Positions 50,283-59,087 are shown, numbered from the stretch's first letter. The stretch: 64,000 nucleotides of DNA from Gammaproteobacteria bacterium (GCA_022819855.1 JAJEGN010000016.1:1-64000); one strand, 5' to 3'. A program made the numbers and translations. Notes: generated from the letters alone by a model not told the origin.

Positions 50283-50672
50283 ATGCCGTTTTCGGGCCGG
50301 GACATCGACTTGGACAGAATCTTTTTCAGGGACATTCGGGTCGAGGCAGTCGTCGGCATCTGGGAGTGGGAGCGCCGAATCACGCAGACCGTGAGCATCG
50401 ACCTGGAGTTTTCCACCGACGTTCGCAAGGCGGCCGAAAACGACTCGATCGAGGACACGCTCGACTACAAGCGCGTGGCCAAACGGGTGATCGAGTACGT
50501 CGGCAACACCAGGTTTCGGCTCGTCGAATCGCTTGCCGACTCGCTCGCCGCGCTCGTCATCCGGGAATTCGGCGTCTCCCGGGTGCAGGTGTCGGTCGCG
50601 AAACCGGGAGCCGTTGAAGGCTCGCGCGAGGTCGGCGTCATCATCTCCCGGACTGCGGACGACTACGACTGA
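50283..50672 (+). CDS. folB: Dihydroneopterin aldolase FolB
   Basis: 129 residues from ATG 50283; in-frame GTG codons at 50274 and 50280 are alternatives. Folate-pathway enzyme converting dihydroneopterin to hydroxymethyl-dihydropterin and glycolaldehyde. Visible family motifs: DRIFFRDIRVEAVVGIWEWER, TLDYKRVAKRVIEYV, FRLVESLADSLAALVI and VQVSVAKPGAVEGSREVGVII. It follows tsaD by 5 nt. Beyond it, a convergent pteridine-reductase-like gene suggests a small folate cluster. Confidence 0.92.
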   Translation: MPFSGRDIDLDRIFFRDIRVEAVVGIWEWERRITQTVSIDLEFSTDVRKAAENDSIEDTLDYKRVAKRVIEYVGNTRFRLVESLADSLAALVIREFGVSRVQVSVAKPGAVEGSREVGVIISRTADDYD

Positions 50673-50752
50673 CGCCGTCCCGGCCGGCCGAGGCGGACCG
50701 ACGTGTCGCCGGCCGGCAGCAACAGGGCTCTTGCCGCGGCCTACGAGAGCCC

Positions 50753-51514
50753 TTACCAGCCGACGCTGCGGCCGCCGTCCACGGCGATGATCTGACCCGT
50801 AACGTAGGGCGCGTCGCGGACGAGAAAGAGCACCGCGGACGCGATATCTTCGGGTTCCCCCTGGCGGCGCATGGGGATCTGGCGAATGATGCTGTCGCGA
50901 ACGCGCTCTTCGAGGCCGCCTTCCGGCCACAGAATCGCTCCAGGCGACACGCCGTTGACGCGGATGTCGGGGCCGAGATCCTTGGCCAGCGACCGCGTCA
51001 GCATCGCGAGGCCCGCTTTCGCCGCGCCGTAGATCGGGTGGTCCCTGAGCGGCCGTTGCGCATGCACATCGACGATGTTCACCACGACGCCGTTTGCGGC
51101 CTTCAGGTGCGGCAGCGCCGCCTGGCAGAGGAACAGCGGCGCCTTGAGGTTGCAGCCGATCAGGTCGTCCCACTGTTGTTCGCTGATCGATTCGAGCGGC
51201 GTCGCGTAGAAGCTCGACGCGTTGTTGACGAGCACATCGAGCCGGCCGGCGTGGGTGGTCACGGTTTCCACGAGCGCATCGCGCGCACTCGGGTCCAGGA
51301 GATCGGCGCCGACGGCGATGGCGGATCTCGGGCGCTTGCCGTTCAGCGTTGCAGCGAGCGCTTCGGCGGGTTCAGAGGAGCTGAAGTAATGGATCGCGAC
51401 ATTGGCCCCGGCGTCGTGCAACTGCTCGGCGATCGACGCGCCGATGCGTTTACCCGCTCCGGTCACGAGCGCCCATCGTCCTGCCAGGGACTTCGCTGTG
51501 TCCGCATCTGCCAA
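50753..51514 (-). CDS. Short-chain dehydrogenase, pteridine reductase (FolM-like)
   Basis: 253 residues from TTG 51514, which is preceded by GGAG at good spacing. NADPH-dependent SDR: the cofactor motif is ALVTGAGKRIGASIAEQL, where GKRIG/GRRIG is typical of pteridine reductases. Then LVNNASSFYATPLE and the catalytic YGAAK (PIYGAAKAGLAML), with C-terminal GAILWPEG. Convergent with folB and divergent from the methyltransferase. It probably keeps dihydro- and tetrahydropterins reduced. Other SDR roles are possible. Confidence 0.8.
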   Translation of the reverse strand: MADADTAKSLAGRWALVTGAGKRIGASIAEQLHDAGANVAIHYFSSSEPAEALAATLNGKRPRSAIAVGADLLDPSARDALVETVTTHAGRLDVLVNNASSFYATPLESISEQQWDDLIGCNLKAPLFLCQAALPHLKAANGVVVNIVDVHAQRPLRDHPIYGAAKAGLAMLTRSLAKDLGPDIRVNGVSPGAILWPEGGLEERVRDSIIRQIPMRRQGEPEDIASAVLFLVRDAPYVTGQIIAVDGGRSVGW

Positions 51515-51576
51515 GGAACGCTCCAGCCTGCTCGAATCGGCGCCAAGGGTACACTATCCGTTCCTCATGGCCGCGC

Positions 51577-52839
51577 GTGCGCGCTACCTTGACTGTCCAA
51601 GCCCCCTCCGAGCCGAGTCGCGAAGCGCTGGCGCTGAGCCAGGCGCTGACGCAGCGGATCCGCAAGCGGATCGCGCGGGCGGGCGGCTGGATACGATTCG
51701 ACCGCTACATGCAGTACGTGCTCAACGAACCGGGACTCGGTTACTACAGCGCGGGCAGCGCCAAGTTCGGCGCCGCGGGCGACTTCGTTACGGCGCCGAC
51801 GCTCGGTCCGTTCCTGGCGCGCTCGATCGCAACGCAATTCCACGGCATGCTCGGGTCGATTGACGCCCCCGTGATCCTCGAGATCGGCGCCGGAGACGGT
51901 ACGCTCGCGGCGCAGTTGCTCGACGCGCTGGATGCGCTTGACGCCGTTGATGCGGGTAACGCGGCCGACAGGGATGCCGCGTTCGTCGGGAGTGCTGCGC
52001 TTGACGCAGGCGCCGCAGGCGCCATGGGTCACAGCGGCAAGGAACGCCGCGGCGCGCCCGTGCAATATCTGATCCTGGAGCCGAGCGCGGATCTGCGTTC
52101 CCGCCAGCGCGCCCGGCTTGCGCGCTTCGCTGACCGCGTCAGATGGTTGGAACGGCTTCCCGACCGTCCCGTCGAAGGGCTGATCCTTGCCAATGAGGTC
52201 GTCGACGCCTTGCCGGTCGTGCGCTTCGTCAAGCGCGCCGACAACGTTGCGCCGCTCGGCGTGCGCCACGGGGGCGAAGGCTTCGAATGGGCGGAGAGGG
52301 GCCCGGACGCGGAGCTGAGTGCGGCCGTCGCGGCGCTTGAAGCGGCTCTGGGCGAGCCCCTGCCCGAAGGCTATCGCTCGGAAATCTGCCTCCTGCTTGG
52401 CGGCTGGATCGAGAGCCTCGCCGCCACGCTCGCACGCGGGGCGGTGCTGCTCGTGGACTACGGCGGCGTACGGCGCGAGTACTACCACCCGGAGCGACGC
52501 GACGGAACGCTGATCTGTCATCACCGGCACCGGGCGCACGACGACCCCTTCCACCTTCCGGGTCTGCAGGATGTCAGCACCTGGGTCGACTTCAGCGCCT
52601 GTGCCGACGCGGCAGGCGACGCGGGCCTCGATGTCGCCGGCTTCACGACGCAGGGCCTGTTCCTCGCAGAGAGCGTCGCACGCTTTCCCGATGCAGCATC
52701 GCTCGACGCGCAAGCCGCGAGCGCCCTCAAGACGCTCGTCCTGCCCGGCGAAATGGGCGAGCGGTTCAGGCTGCTTCTCCTGACCCGGGGCATCCCGCGG
52801 CCCGGTCTGCCGGGCCGGGATTTGCGCAGCCGGCTTTGA
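51577..52839 (+). CDS. MidA/NDUFAF7-like SAM-dependent methyltransferase (DUF185)
   Basis: 420 residues from GTG 51577; the nearby ATG (51567) is out of frame. DUF185 class I methyltransferase: the N-terminal FDRYMQYVLNEPGLGYYSAGSAKFGAAGDFVTAP block is conserved in this family. The SAM site is PVILEIGAGDGTLAAQLL, then LEPSADLRSRQRARL and GLILANEVVDALPVVRF. In eukaryotes the homolog dimethylates an arginine of a complex I subunit. The bacterial substrate is not established. A low-complexity Ala/Asp-rich stretch (DALDALDAVDAGNAADRDAA) follows the SAM motif. Confidence 0.85.
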   Translation: MRATLTVQAPSEPSREALALSQALTQRIRKRIARAGGWIRFDRYMQYVLNEPGLGYYSAGSAKFGAAGDFVTAPTLGPFLARSIATQFHGMLGSIDAPVILEIGAGDGTLAAQLLDALDALDAVDAGNAADRDAAFVGSAALDAGAAGAMGHSGKERRGAPVQYLILEPSADLRSRQRARLARFADRVRWLERLPDRPVEGLILANEVVDALPVVRFVKRADNVAPLGVRHGGEGFEWAERGPDAELSAAVAALEAALGEPLPEGYRSEICLLLGGWIESLAATLARGAVLLVDYGGVRREYYHPERRDGTLICHHRHRAHDDPFHLPGLQDVSTWVDFSACADAAGDAGLDVAGFTTQGLFLAESVARFPDAASLDAQAASALKTLVLPGEMGERFRLLLLTRGIPRPGLPGRDLRSRL

Positions 52840-52871
52840 TGCGATACTCAGGCTAAATCCGGAGGGTTCGA

Positions 52872-53651
52872 GTGGATCTTGCGCAAGCCGTCGTCCTGGC
52901 CCTGATTCAGGGGATCACCGAGTTTCTGCCGATCTCGAGCTCCGGCCATCTGATCCTGGTACCGGAACTCGTCGGCTGGCCGGACCAGGGCCTCGGTTTC
53001 GACATCGCCGTGCATCTCGGCACGCTGGCGGCGGTCATCGTCTACTTCCGCCGCGACCTCCTGGCGATGGCGACGGCGCTGCTCGAGCCGCGGCGGCCGG
53101 AGTTCCGGCTCGCGGTCTGCATCGTCGTTGCATCGGTTCCGCTTGGCGTCGCGGGACTGTTGTTTTCCGATCAGGTCGAGGGCGCGCTGCGCTCGCCGGG
53201 CGTCATCGCCGCGAGCACCGCGGGATTCGGCGTCCTGCTCTGGCTTGGCGACCGGCTTGGCCGGGGCCGACGGTCGGAAACCGCGCTCGGCTGGCGCGAT
53301 GTCGCCGCGATCGGGTTCGGCCAGGCGCTGGCGCTGATTCCCGGCACGTCGCGTTCCGGCATCACGATGACCGTCGCGCTCGCGATGGGATTGAGTCGGC
53401 AGGCCGCGGGGCGGTTTTCCTTCCTGCTCGCCATCCCGGCGATCGCGATGGCGGCGCTCTGGCAATTCATGCAGTTCATGTCGAGCCCCGAACCCGTCGC
53501 GTGGTCTGCGCTGGCGCTCGCGGCCGCGGTCGCCGCGGCAGTGGCCTTCGCCACGATCGCGGTGTTCCTGAGCCTGATCGAGCGGATCGGCATGGCGCCG
53601 TTCGCGATCTACCGGGTGCTGCTTGGCGGCGCGCTCGTCTACCTATTGTAG
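52872..53651 (+). CDS. uppP: Undecaprenyl-diphosphatase UppP
   Basis: 259 residues from GTG 52872 with GGAGGG upstream. Polytopic membrane phosphatase that recycles undecaprenyl diphosphate for peptidoglycan and other cell-wall polymers, and gives bacitracin resistance. The two signature motifs are intact: GITEFLPISSSGHLIL (residues 14-29) and LIPGTSRSGITMTVALAMGLSR. It follows the methyltransferase gene by 32 nt on the same strand and is convergent with cca, 6 nt apart. Confidence 0.95.
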   Translation: MDLAQAVVLALIQGITEFLPISSSGHLILVPELVGWPDQGLGFDIAVHLGTLAAVIVYFRRDLLAMATALLEPRRPEFRLAVCIVVASVPLGVAGLLFSDQVEGALRSPGVIAASTAGFGVLLWLGDRLGRGRRSETALGWRDVAAIGFGQALALIPGTSRSGITMTVALAMGLSRQAAGRFSFLLAIPAIAMAALWQFMQFMSSPEPVAWSALALAAAVAAAVAFATIAVFLSLIERIGMAPFAIYRVLLGGALVYLL

Positions 53652-53657
53652 CGAACG

Positions 53658-54902
53658 CTATACCGTCCGCATTTCGCCCCGCTCCCCTCGCAACGCCTCC
53701 CGCACGGCATGTATGCGCCGGACGCGGATCGCCTCGCCCAGTTCTTCTCCGTCCAGGCCGTTGTCACGCAGCCCGTCCGCGCTGACCTCGCGGGCAGCGT
53801 CCAGTGCGCGCCGCAGCAGGTCGGCCTGAGGGTAGGGGCGCTCCTCCAGGCCGGCCCGGCCGCGCGCGTCGGCTTCGCAGGCGAGCAGGAACTTCTCGAA
53901 GCGGTCCGGACGGCGAAACGCGTCCACGTCGGTCAGGAGCCCGACGATCGTCCGGGGCCTGAGTTCGGCTGCCCTGTGGACGACGCCGTGGTGACGCGCC
54001 ACGAGTTCGGCGAGCGCCTGGTAGCTGCGCGGGACGCGCAGGCGTGCGGCGAGGTCGCGGATGAGGCCGACCGAGCGTTCGCCATGGCCGCGATGCCCCG
54101 GCAGCATCCACTTCGGCGTCGTGGCCTTGCCGAGGTCGTGCGTGAGCACGGCGAAGCGGACCTCGCTGCTGTCGCTGAGCGATGCGCTGAGCGCCAGCGC
54201 CATCATGGTGTGAACGCCGGAATCGATCTCTGGGTGCCAGCGTTTCGGTTGCGGCACGCCGTACAGGTTCTCGATTTCCGGGAACACGCGTGCCAGCGCG
54301 CCGCACTCGCGCAGCACCTCGAAATAGACTTCCGGACGCCGTGTCTTGAGCGCCTTGAGCGTTTCCTGCCAGAGCCGTTCGGCCGGCAGCGTTTCGAGCT
54401 CGTCGGCCGCGACGATCTCGGTCATCGTCTGCATCGTTTCGGCAGCCACTTCGAACCCGAGGTCGTGAAAGCGCGCGGCGAAGCGCGCGGTGCGCAGCAC
54501 CCGCAGCGGGTCTTCGCGAAAGGCGTCGGAGACGTGACGCAGTTGCCGGTCGGCGATGTCCTTGCGGCCGCCCCAGGGGTCGATGATGCGGCCGTCCGCA
54601 TCCTTCGCCATCGCGTTGATGGTCAGGTCGCGCCGGGCGAGGTCCTGTTCGAGAGTCACGTCGGGCGACGCGTCGACCGCAAAGCCCGTATGCCCCGGCG
54701 CCACCTTGCGTTCGGTCCGGGCGAGCGCGTGCTCCTCGTTCGAGTCGGGATGCAGAAACACCGGAAAGTCGCGGCCAACCTGCCGAAAGCCCTGCTTGAG
54801 CAAGGCTTCGGCCGTGGCGCCGACGACGACCCAGTCGCACTCGCCGGGCTCGATGTCGAGCAGTTCGTCGCGGACCGCGCCGCCGACCAGATAAACGTCC
54901 AT
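53658..54902 (-). CDS. cca: Multifunctional CCA-adding tRNA nucleotidyltransferase with HD domain
   Basis: 414 residues. Adds and repairs the tRNA 3' CCA. N-terminal nucleotidyltransferase: MDVYLVGGAVRDELL, then CDWVVVGATAEALLKQGFRQVGRDFPVFLHP and LARRDLTINAMAKD. The flexible loop and the EDPLRVLRTARFAARF region are present, and the C-terminal HD domain has FAVLTHDLGKA. In E. coli the metal-binding pair reads D-R-D (recalled). Here the same place reads E-C-D, so the first Asp is Glu. The adjacent regions are otherwise well conserved. It stands alone, convergent with uppP. Confidence 0.94.
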   Translation of the reverse strand: MDVYLVGGAVRDELLDIEPGECDWVVVGATAEALLKQGFRQVGRDFPVFLHPDSNEEHALARTERKVAPGHTGFAVDASPDVTLEQDLARRDLTINAMAKDADGRIIDPWGGRKDIADRQLRHVSDAFREDPLRVLRTARFAARFHDLGFEVAAETMQTMTEIVAADELETLPAERLWQETLKALKTRRPEVYFEVLRECGALARVFPEIENLYGVPQPKRWHPEIDSGVHTMMALALSASLSDSSEVRFAVLTHDLGKATTPKWMLPGHRGHGERSVGLIRDLAARLRVPRSYQALAELVARHHGVVHRAAELRPRTIVGLLTDVDAFRRPDRFEKFLLACEADARGRAGLEERPYPQADLLRRALDAAREVSADGLRDNGLDGEELGEAIRVRRIHAVREALRGERGEMRTV

Positions 54903-55052
54903 ATCGTTACCTATACTAGGGCATCCCCGTAGCGCACAAGTCGCGTAGTCGGCCGCTCCGCACCAGCGCTGCTCTTCGACCTTGCGGAGTTCGCAAGAAC
55001 ACCGTCCCGGCCCGCAGGAAGGCCAGGCCTTCCACCGTGATAAGGTTCGACG

Positions 55053-56120
55053 ATGTCATCCGCATTCCGTTCACTGGCGGTCGTCGCCTGCAGCGGCGCA
55101 TTGACGGGGTGCGGTCTGCCGTACTACCTGCAGGCCATCGGCGGCCAGCTCGAACTGCTGCGCAAGCGCGAACCGATCGAAGCGGTCATCGCGGATCCGA
55201 ATCGCGATGCCGCCGTCCGGGCGACGCTGAGCAGCATCGCCGGGATGCGCGAGTTCGCCGTCAACACGCTGGGGCTGCCCGACAACGACAGCTACACGAC
55301 TTACGTCGATCTGGATCGGAGCTACGTCGTATGGAACGTCGTCGCCGCCCGCGAGTTCTCCGTCGAGCCCGAGCAGTGGTGTTTCCCGGTCGCGGGCTGC
55401 GTGACGTACCGTGGTTTCTTCGAGCGCGAAGCCGCCGATCGCTATCGGCAAGGTCTTGAAGCGGAGGGATTCGATACCTGGACCGGAGGGGTTCGCGCCT
55501 ACTCGACGCTTGGCTGGTTCGAGGACCCCGTGCTCAACACGATGCTCGATCGGGACGAGGAGTACATCGCGAGCATGCTGTTCCACGAGCTTGCGCATCA
55601 GAAGCTCTACGTCGCGGACGACAGCGAGCTCAGCGAGGCCTTCGCGACGGCCGTGGAGGAGTACGGTGTGGCGCTGTGGCTCGGCGAGCGCGGCGCTGCT
55701 GACGTGCTTGAGCGCTACCGGCAGCGCGCCGAGCGGCAGGACGCGTTCGGTCAGCTCGTCGGCGCCCAGCGGGCGCGCCTCAGGGAAATCTACTCAAGCC
55801 CGCTCCCGGCTGACGCAAAGCGTGCGGCCAAGGCCGAATCGTTCGAAGTCATGCAGAACGAGTATCAATCGCTCAGGGCGCGCTGGGATGGCGCGGACGA
55901 CTACGATGCCTGGTTCGCACAGCCGTTGAACAACGCCGCTCTGGCCTCAGTGACGACCTATCGGCGCTGGTTGCCGGCGCTGCGATCGCAACTGCAGCGT
56001 GTCGGGCTCGAGGCGTTTTACCGGGAAATGGAAGCGGTCGCCGAACTGCCGGCGGACGAGCGGGAGCCGCTGCTCGAGAGTTGGCTCGAGTCAGTCTCGG
56101 CGGCGGTTCGTTCGCCTTAG
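55053..56120 (+). CDS. Zinc aminopeptidase-like lipoprotein
   Basis: 355 residues. A lipoprotein signal ends in the lipobox LTGC (acylated Cys about 20). The metallopeptidase motif is HELAHQKLYVADDSELSEAFATAVEEYG, with HExxH and a downstream Glu as third zinc ligand (gluzincin-like). This matches the 'predicted aminopeptidase' family found in gammaproteobacteria. AAGG lies just upstream of ATG 55053. The last 30 nt overlap the convergent NDUFA9-like gene. Confidence 0.82.
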   Translation: MSSAFRSLAVVACSGALTGCGLPYYLQAIGGQLELLRKREPIEAVIADPNRDAAVRATLSSIAGMREFAVNTLGLPDNDSYTTYVDLDRSYVVWNVVAAREFSVEPEQWCFPVAGCVTYRGFFEREAADRYRQGLEAEGFDTWTGGVRAYSTLGWFEDPVLNTMLDRDEEYIASMLFHELAHQKLYVADDSELSEAFATAVEEYGVALWLGERGAADVLERYRQRAERQDAFGQLVGAQRARLREIYSSPLPADAKRAAKAESFEVMQNEYQSLRARWDGADDYDAWFAQPLNNAALASVTTYRRWLPALRSQLQRVGLEAFYREMEAVAELPADEREPLLESWLESVSAAVRSP

Positions 56121-57065
56121 CAGCGACAGCCGGACGGGCTCCGGCTTGAGATAGTCGCGCACGATCTGCTGCATCGGTTGCGGAGTGATCCCGAGCTGCT
56201 TGAGCCCGTCGGTCGAGCACACATTCGCGACTGACATCGAGCGCAGGTTGTCCAGGGAAAACGGCTTGCCGGGAATGAGATAGTCGGCAACCGCGGCCTG
56301 CAGGCGGCCGAGTACGCCCGGCAGCGGCACGATCAGGCGCCTGATGCCCAGTTCCCTGCGCACGAAGTCGATGATCTCGCGCAGGGAGTAGATGTCCGGA
56401 CCGCAAAGCTCGTAGGTCTTGCCGCAGGTATCGCTGTCGGCGAGCGCGGTTGCGAAGGCGAGCGCCACGTCGTCCACGTAGACCGGCGCAAACCGTGCTT
56501 CGAGCCGCGCGAGCGGCAGGACGGGCGTCAGGCGGAGGAGCCCGGCGAAACGGTTGATGAAGCTGTCCTCGCTGCCGAAGATCACGGAGGGCTGGAAGAT
56601 CGTGTAGCGGATGTCGTCGCCGCAGAGCGTCTCGATGAGCTGTTCGGCCTGTCCCTTGGTTCTCAGGTAGTGGCTCGGCCCACGGTTGTGGTTCGCCTTG
56701 AGCGCGCTCATGTGGATCAGCCGGGTCACGCCGTTCTCCTGGCAGGCCCTGATGAGCTTCTCGACCAGGTCGACGTGCGCGGTCCTGAAGCCGCTGCCGT
56801 CGTGGCCGCGCTCGTTCAGTATGCCGACGAGGTTGATGGCGGCGTCACAGCCGTGCAGGAGCTCGTCGAGCGCCGACGGGTCGTGGATGTCGGCCTGGCG
56901 CAGATCGACGCCGGGCAGCACGAGCAGGCGGCGGCTGCGCGGCCGGTTCCGGGTGGGGATACGAACGGAATAGCCGCGCCGGACCAGAAGGCTGCTGAGC
57001 GACCGGCCGACGAAGCCGGTGCCGCCGAGGATGCAGACCACAGGCGCTGTTCGCTTTGCTGCCAT
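56091..57065 (-). CDS. NDUFA9-like NAD(P)-binding atypical SDR
   Basis: 324 residues. Extended/atypical short-chain dehydrogenase with the dinucleotide motif CILGGTGFVGRSLSSLL, then DIHDPSALDELLHGCDAAINLVGIL, VTRLIHMSALKAN and YTIFQPSVIFG. The catalytic Tyr-x3-Lys region reads HYLRTKGQAE. The family includes the NDUFA9 complex I accessory subunit and bacterial homologs with no firm function. The 3' end overlaps the aminopeptidase gene by 30 nt on the opposite strand. It is followed upstream by the serine protease gene on the same strand, 54 nt away. Confidence 0.82.
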   Translation of the reverse strand: MAAKRTAPVVCILGGTGFVGRSLSSLLVRRGYSVRIPTRNRPRSRRLLVLPGVDLRQADIHDPSALDELLHGCDAAINLVGILNERGHDGSGFRTAHVDLVEKLIRACQENGVTRLIHMSALKANHNRGPSHYLRTKGQAEQLIETLCGDDIRYTIFQPSVIFGSEDSFINRFAGLLRLTPVLPLARLEARFAPVYVDDVALAFATALADSDTCGKTYELCGPDIYSLREIIDFVRRELGIRRLIVPLPGVLGRLQAAVADYLIPGKPFSLDNLRSMSVANVCSTDGLKQLGITPQPMQQIVRDYLKPEPVRLSLLRRTNRRRD

Positions 57066-57119
57066 CGAATCGTCGTTGCCGCGCCGCGCGGGCGCGCGGA
57101 TTATACCGTCGCGATACCG

Positions 57120-58505
57120 TCAGCGGACCGGGATCAGCATGTCGCGATCGTCACGCTCGATTTCCAGAACGAGCGATCGCGCATCGCCCGTGAGCTGCAG
57201 TGCCTCGTCGATGTCGCGCACGCGTTCACGGTTGATGTGCGTGATCACGTCACCGACTCTGAGGCCCGCCGCGAAAGCCGGCGAGCGGGGGTCGACCCCC
57301 GTCAGCAACAGGCCGTCCCCGCCGTCGGCCGCCTCTTCCAAAACCAGTTCGATGCCGTCGAGGACGGGCTCGCGTTCGAGCGGTGCGGGCGGCGAGCGCG
57401 TGAAGGCCGGCTCGACCGGCGTCAGTACCGCCGTGATCGTTTCCTCTCGTCCGTCGCGGACGAAGCCGACGCGGACCGTTTCGCCCGGCAGGACCAGGCC
57501 GATCATGTTGCGCAACGCGCGCGAGTCGCGGACGGACTCTCCGTTCACGCTGACGATGACATCGTGGATCTCGATGCCCGCTTCCTCCGCAGCGTAGCCC
57601 GGCGAGACGCCCGTGACGAGCGCGCCGGAGGTGTCCGGCAGTCCGTAGAATTCGGCAAGTTCGGCGGAGAGCGATGAGATGTTGACGCCGAGCAGGCCGC
57701 GGTTCACCTGCCCGTACGCGATGAGTTGCTCCATGACGCCGCGCGCCATGTTGGCCGGTATCGCGAAACCGATGCCGATGTTGCCTCCGGTGCGCGACAC
57801 GATTGCGGAGTTGACGCCGACGAGTTCGCCGTTGAGGTTCACGAGCGCGCCGCCGGAGTTGCCGGGGTTGATCGAGGCATCCGTCTGGATGAAGTCCTCA
57901 TAGGAGTTGATGTCGGGGTTGACGCCGGAGCGGCCGAGGCCGCTGACGATCCCGGACGTCACGGTATGAGAGAAGCCGAACGGGTTGCCGATCGCGACGA
58001 CGAAATCGCCGACGCTCAGATCGCTCGAGTCGGCGAACGGCATTTCAGCGAGCGAATCGGCTTCGACCTGGAGCACGGCGAGGTCCGAGAGGGCATCGGA
58101 GCCGATCACCAGCGCCTGCATGCCACGGCTGTCCAGGAGCGTGACCGTGATCTCCGCGGCATTCTCGATGACGTGGTGGTTCGTGAGGATATAGCCGCGC
58201 CCGGCGTCGACGATCACGCCTGAACCGGCGCTGCGGAAGTCTCGGCGGTTTTCGCGCGGGCCGCCGAAAAACCGCCTGAAGAGCGGATCGTCGGAGAGCG
58301 GGTTGTCGATCTCGACTCGTCCGCGAACGGAAATGTTGACGACCGCAGGCGACGTGCGCTCGATCATCGGCGCGAGGCTGGGCAACGGCGTCGGTGCCGG
58401 CTGCTGGGCGAGAGAGGCCGGGATGGCCGTCAGGAGGACCAGTATCAGCGCCGGCCGTAGTGCGGCGACGGGTATCGCCCGGGCTTTTCCTGCCTGATCG
58501 ATCAT
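57120..58505 (-). CDS. DegQ/MucD-type periplasmic serine endoprotease
   Basis: About 461 residues from ATG 58505, preceded by CAGGG; ATG 58520 is the alternative, and the longer ORF has an implausible leader. Signal peptide ends AIPASLAQQ. Protease domain: His in ILTNHHVIENA, Asp in DALSDLAVLQV and Ser in INPGNSGGALVN, with the LA-loop region short (DPLFRRFFGGPRENRR). PDZ1 is ALVTGVSPGYAAEEAGIEIHDVIVSVNGE and PDZ2 is GLLLTGVDPRSPAFAAGLRVGDVITHINRE. Role: degradation and chaperoning of misfolded envelope proteins. Confidence 0.92.
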   Translation of the reverse strand: MIDQAGKARAIPVAALRPALILVLLTAIPASLAQQPAPTPLPSLAPMIERTSPAVVNISVRGRVEIDNPLSDDPLFRRFFGGPRENRRDFRSAGSGVIVDAGRGYILTNHHVIENAAEITVTLLDSRGMQALVIGSDALSDLAVLQVEADSLAEMPFADSSDLSVGDFVVAIGNPFGFSHTVTSGIVSGLGRSGVNPDINSYEDFIQTDASINPGNSGGALVNLNGELVGVNSAIVSRTGGNIGIGFAIPANMARGVMEQLIAYGQVNRGLLGVNISSLSAELAEFYGLPDTSGALVTGVSPGYAAEEAGIEIHDVIVSVNGESVRDSRALRNMIGLVLPGETVRVGFVRDGREETITAVLTPVEPAFTRSPPAPLEREPVLDGIELVLEEAADGGDGLLLTGVDPRSPAFAAGLRVGDVITHINRERVRDIDEALQLTGDARSLVLEIERDDRDMLIPVR

Positions 58506-58525
58506 CTTCGTACCCTGCATGGTGC

Positions 58526-58561
58526 GCCCACGAGTCCGTGGGCGTAGAGGCTTATTGTAGA
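58526..58561 (-). promoter_or_regulatory. Candidate -10 and leader hairpin of the DegQ-like gene
   Basis: On the minus strand TACAAT (58561-58556) could be a -10 element. It is followed by a perfect 7-bp hairpin, GCCCACG-GACT-CGTGGGC (58543-58526). The hairpin ends 5 nt before ATG 58520 and would hinder initiation there, leaving ATG 58505 as the usable start. Confidence 0.4.
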
Positions 58562-58743
58562 CGGTATGCGGCATTGCAAGGCGGCCGGGCAGCTCGCGCG
58601 CGGCGGAAACCGCCGGAGGGGCCGCAGGAATGCTCGGCGCCCAACCGTTTTCGGATCCCGCGAGCGCCTCGCGCAATGGGCAAAAAGCGCACGGGTCAGA
58701 GAACTTCCTGTGCGTTTCCTCGGGATAGTCTGGGGAAAACGCG

Positions 58744-58759
58744 ATACTACATGTTGTGT
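58744..58759 (+). promoter_or_regulatory. NrdR-box-like site 1
   Basis: ATACTACATGTTGTGT matches about 13 of 16 positions of the NrdR consensus ACACWATATATWGTGT as I remember it. It lies about 105 nt upstream of the putative -35 element. Confidence 0.45.
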
Positions 58760-58863
58760 TTCCGCCGACACCTCAAGATATTCGCTACGCTCCGGAAATT
58801 TTTTCGAGACGCTTGGAGGAAAGCATTATAAACATCTGATAAATATACAAATATGAATATCGT

Positions 58864-58892
58864 TTGACAGGATGCTCCGGGCGTCCTAACCT
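58864..58892 (+). promoter_or_regulatory. Candidate nrdJ promoter with UP-like AT tract
   Basis: A perfect TTGACA (58864-58869) is followed at 17 bp by TAACCT (58887-58892), a poor -10. Immediately upstream lies a strongly AT-rich stretch (ATAAATATACAAATATGAAT), the typical place for an UP element. Predicted transcription would begin near 58899, with NrdR site 2 directly on it. Confidence 0.5.
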
Positions 58893-58903
58893 ACAGTGCC
58901 AGG

Positions 58904-58919
58904 GCACAAGATGTTGTGT
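58904..58919 (+). promoter_or_regulatory. NrdR-box-like site 2, over the predicted start of transcription
   Basis: GCACAAGATGTTGTGT is a near-palindrome (CACAA/TTGTG) matching about 13 of 16 NrdR consensus positions. It shares ATGTTGTGT with site 1. Its position just downstream of the -10 would allow repression of nrdJ when deoxynucleotides are plentiful. Confidence 0.5.
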
Positions 58920-59087
58920 CGGCAGCGTGTCGGCCCTGGATGCAGATCGTGTGCCCGTGTCGCCAGTCCGACAGGGGGATTCTCACAAATACAGGCAGCC
59001 GCGCCGTTCGGAACCGTTGGTCAATCCGGAGTGGAAACACATCGCATCGTCAGCGTTTCGATTCGGCATTGAGGTTCGATTGAGGCC

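Larger units (their letters stand above)
58521..59087. other. 567-nt regulatory gap upstream of nrdJa
   Basis: No credible gene. It holds the DegQ-side leader (58526-58561), two NrdR-box-like sites, a very AT-rich tract (58826-58862) right before a perfect TTGACA, and then 200 nt of leader to nrdJa. I searched the leader for a cobalamin riboswitch B12 box, expected for a B12-dependent enzyme, and did not find one. Confidence 0.6.

Noticed and set aside
58870-59087. Possible cobalamin riboswitch upstream of B12-dependent RNR
   Set aside because: I could not find a B12 box or the conserved core in the leader. A covariance search would settle it.
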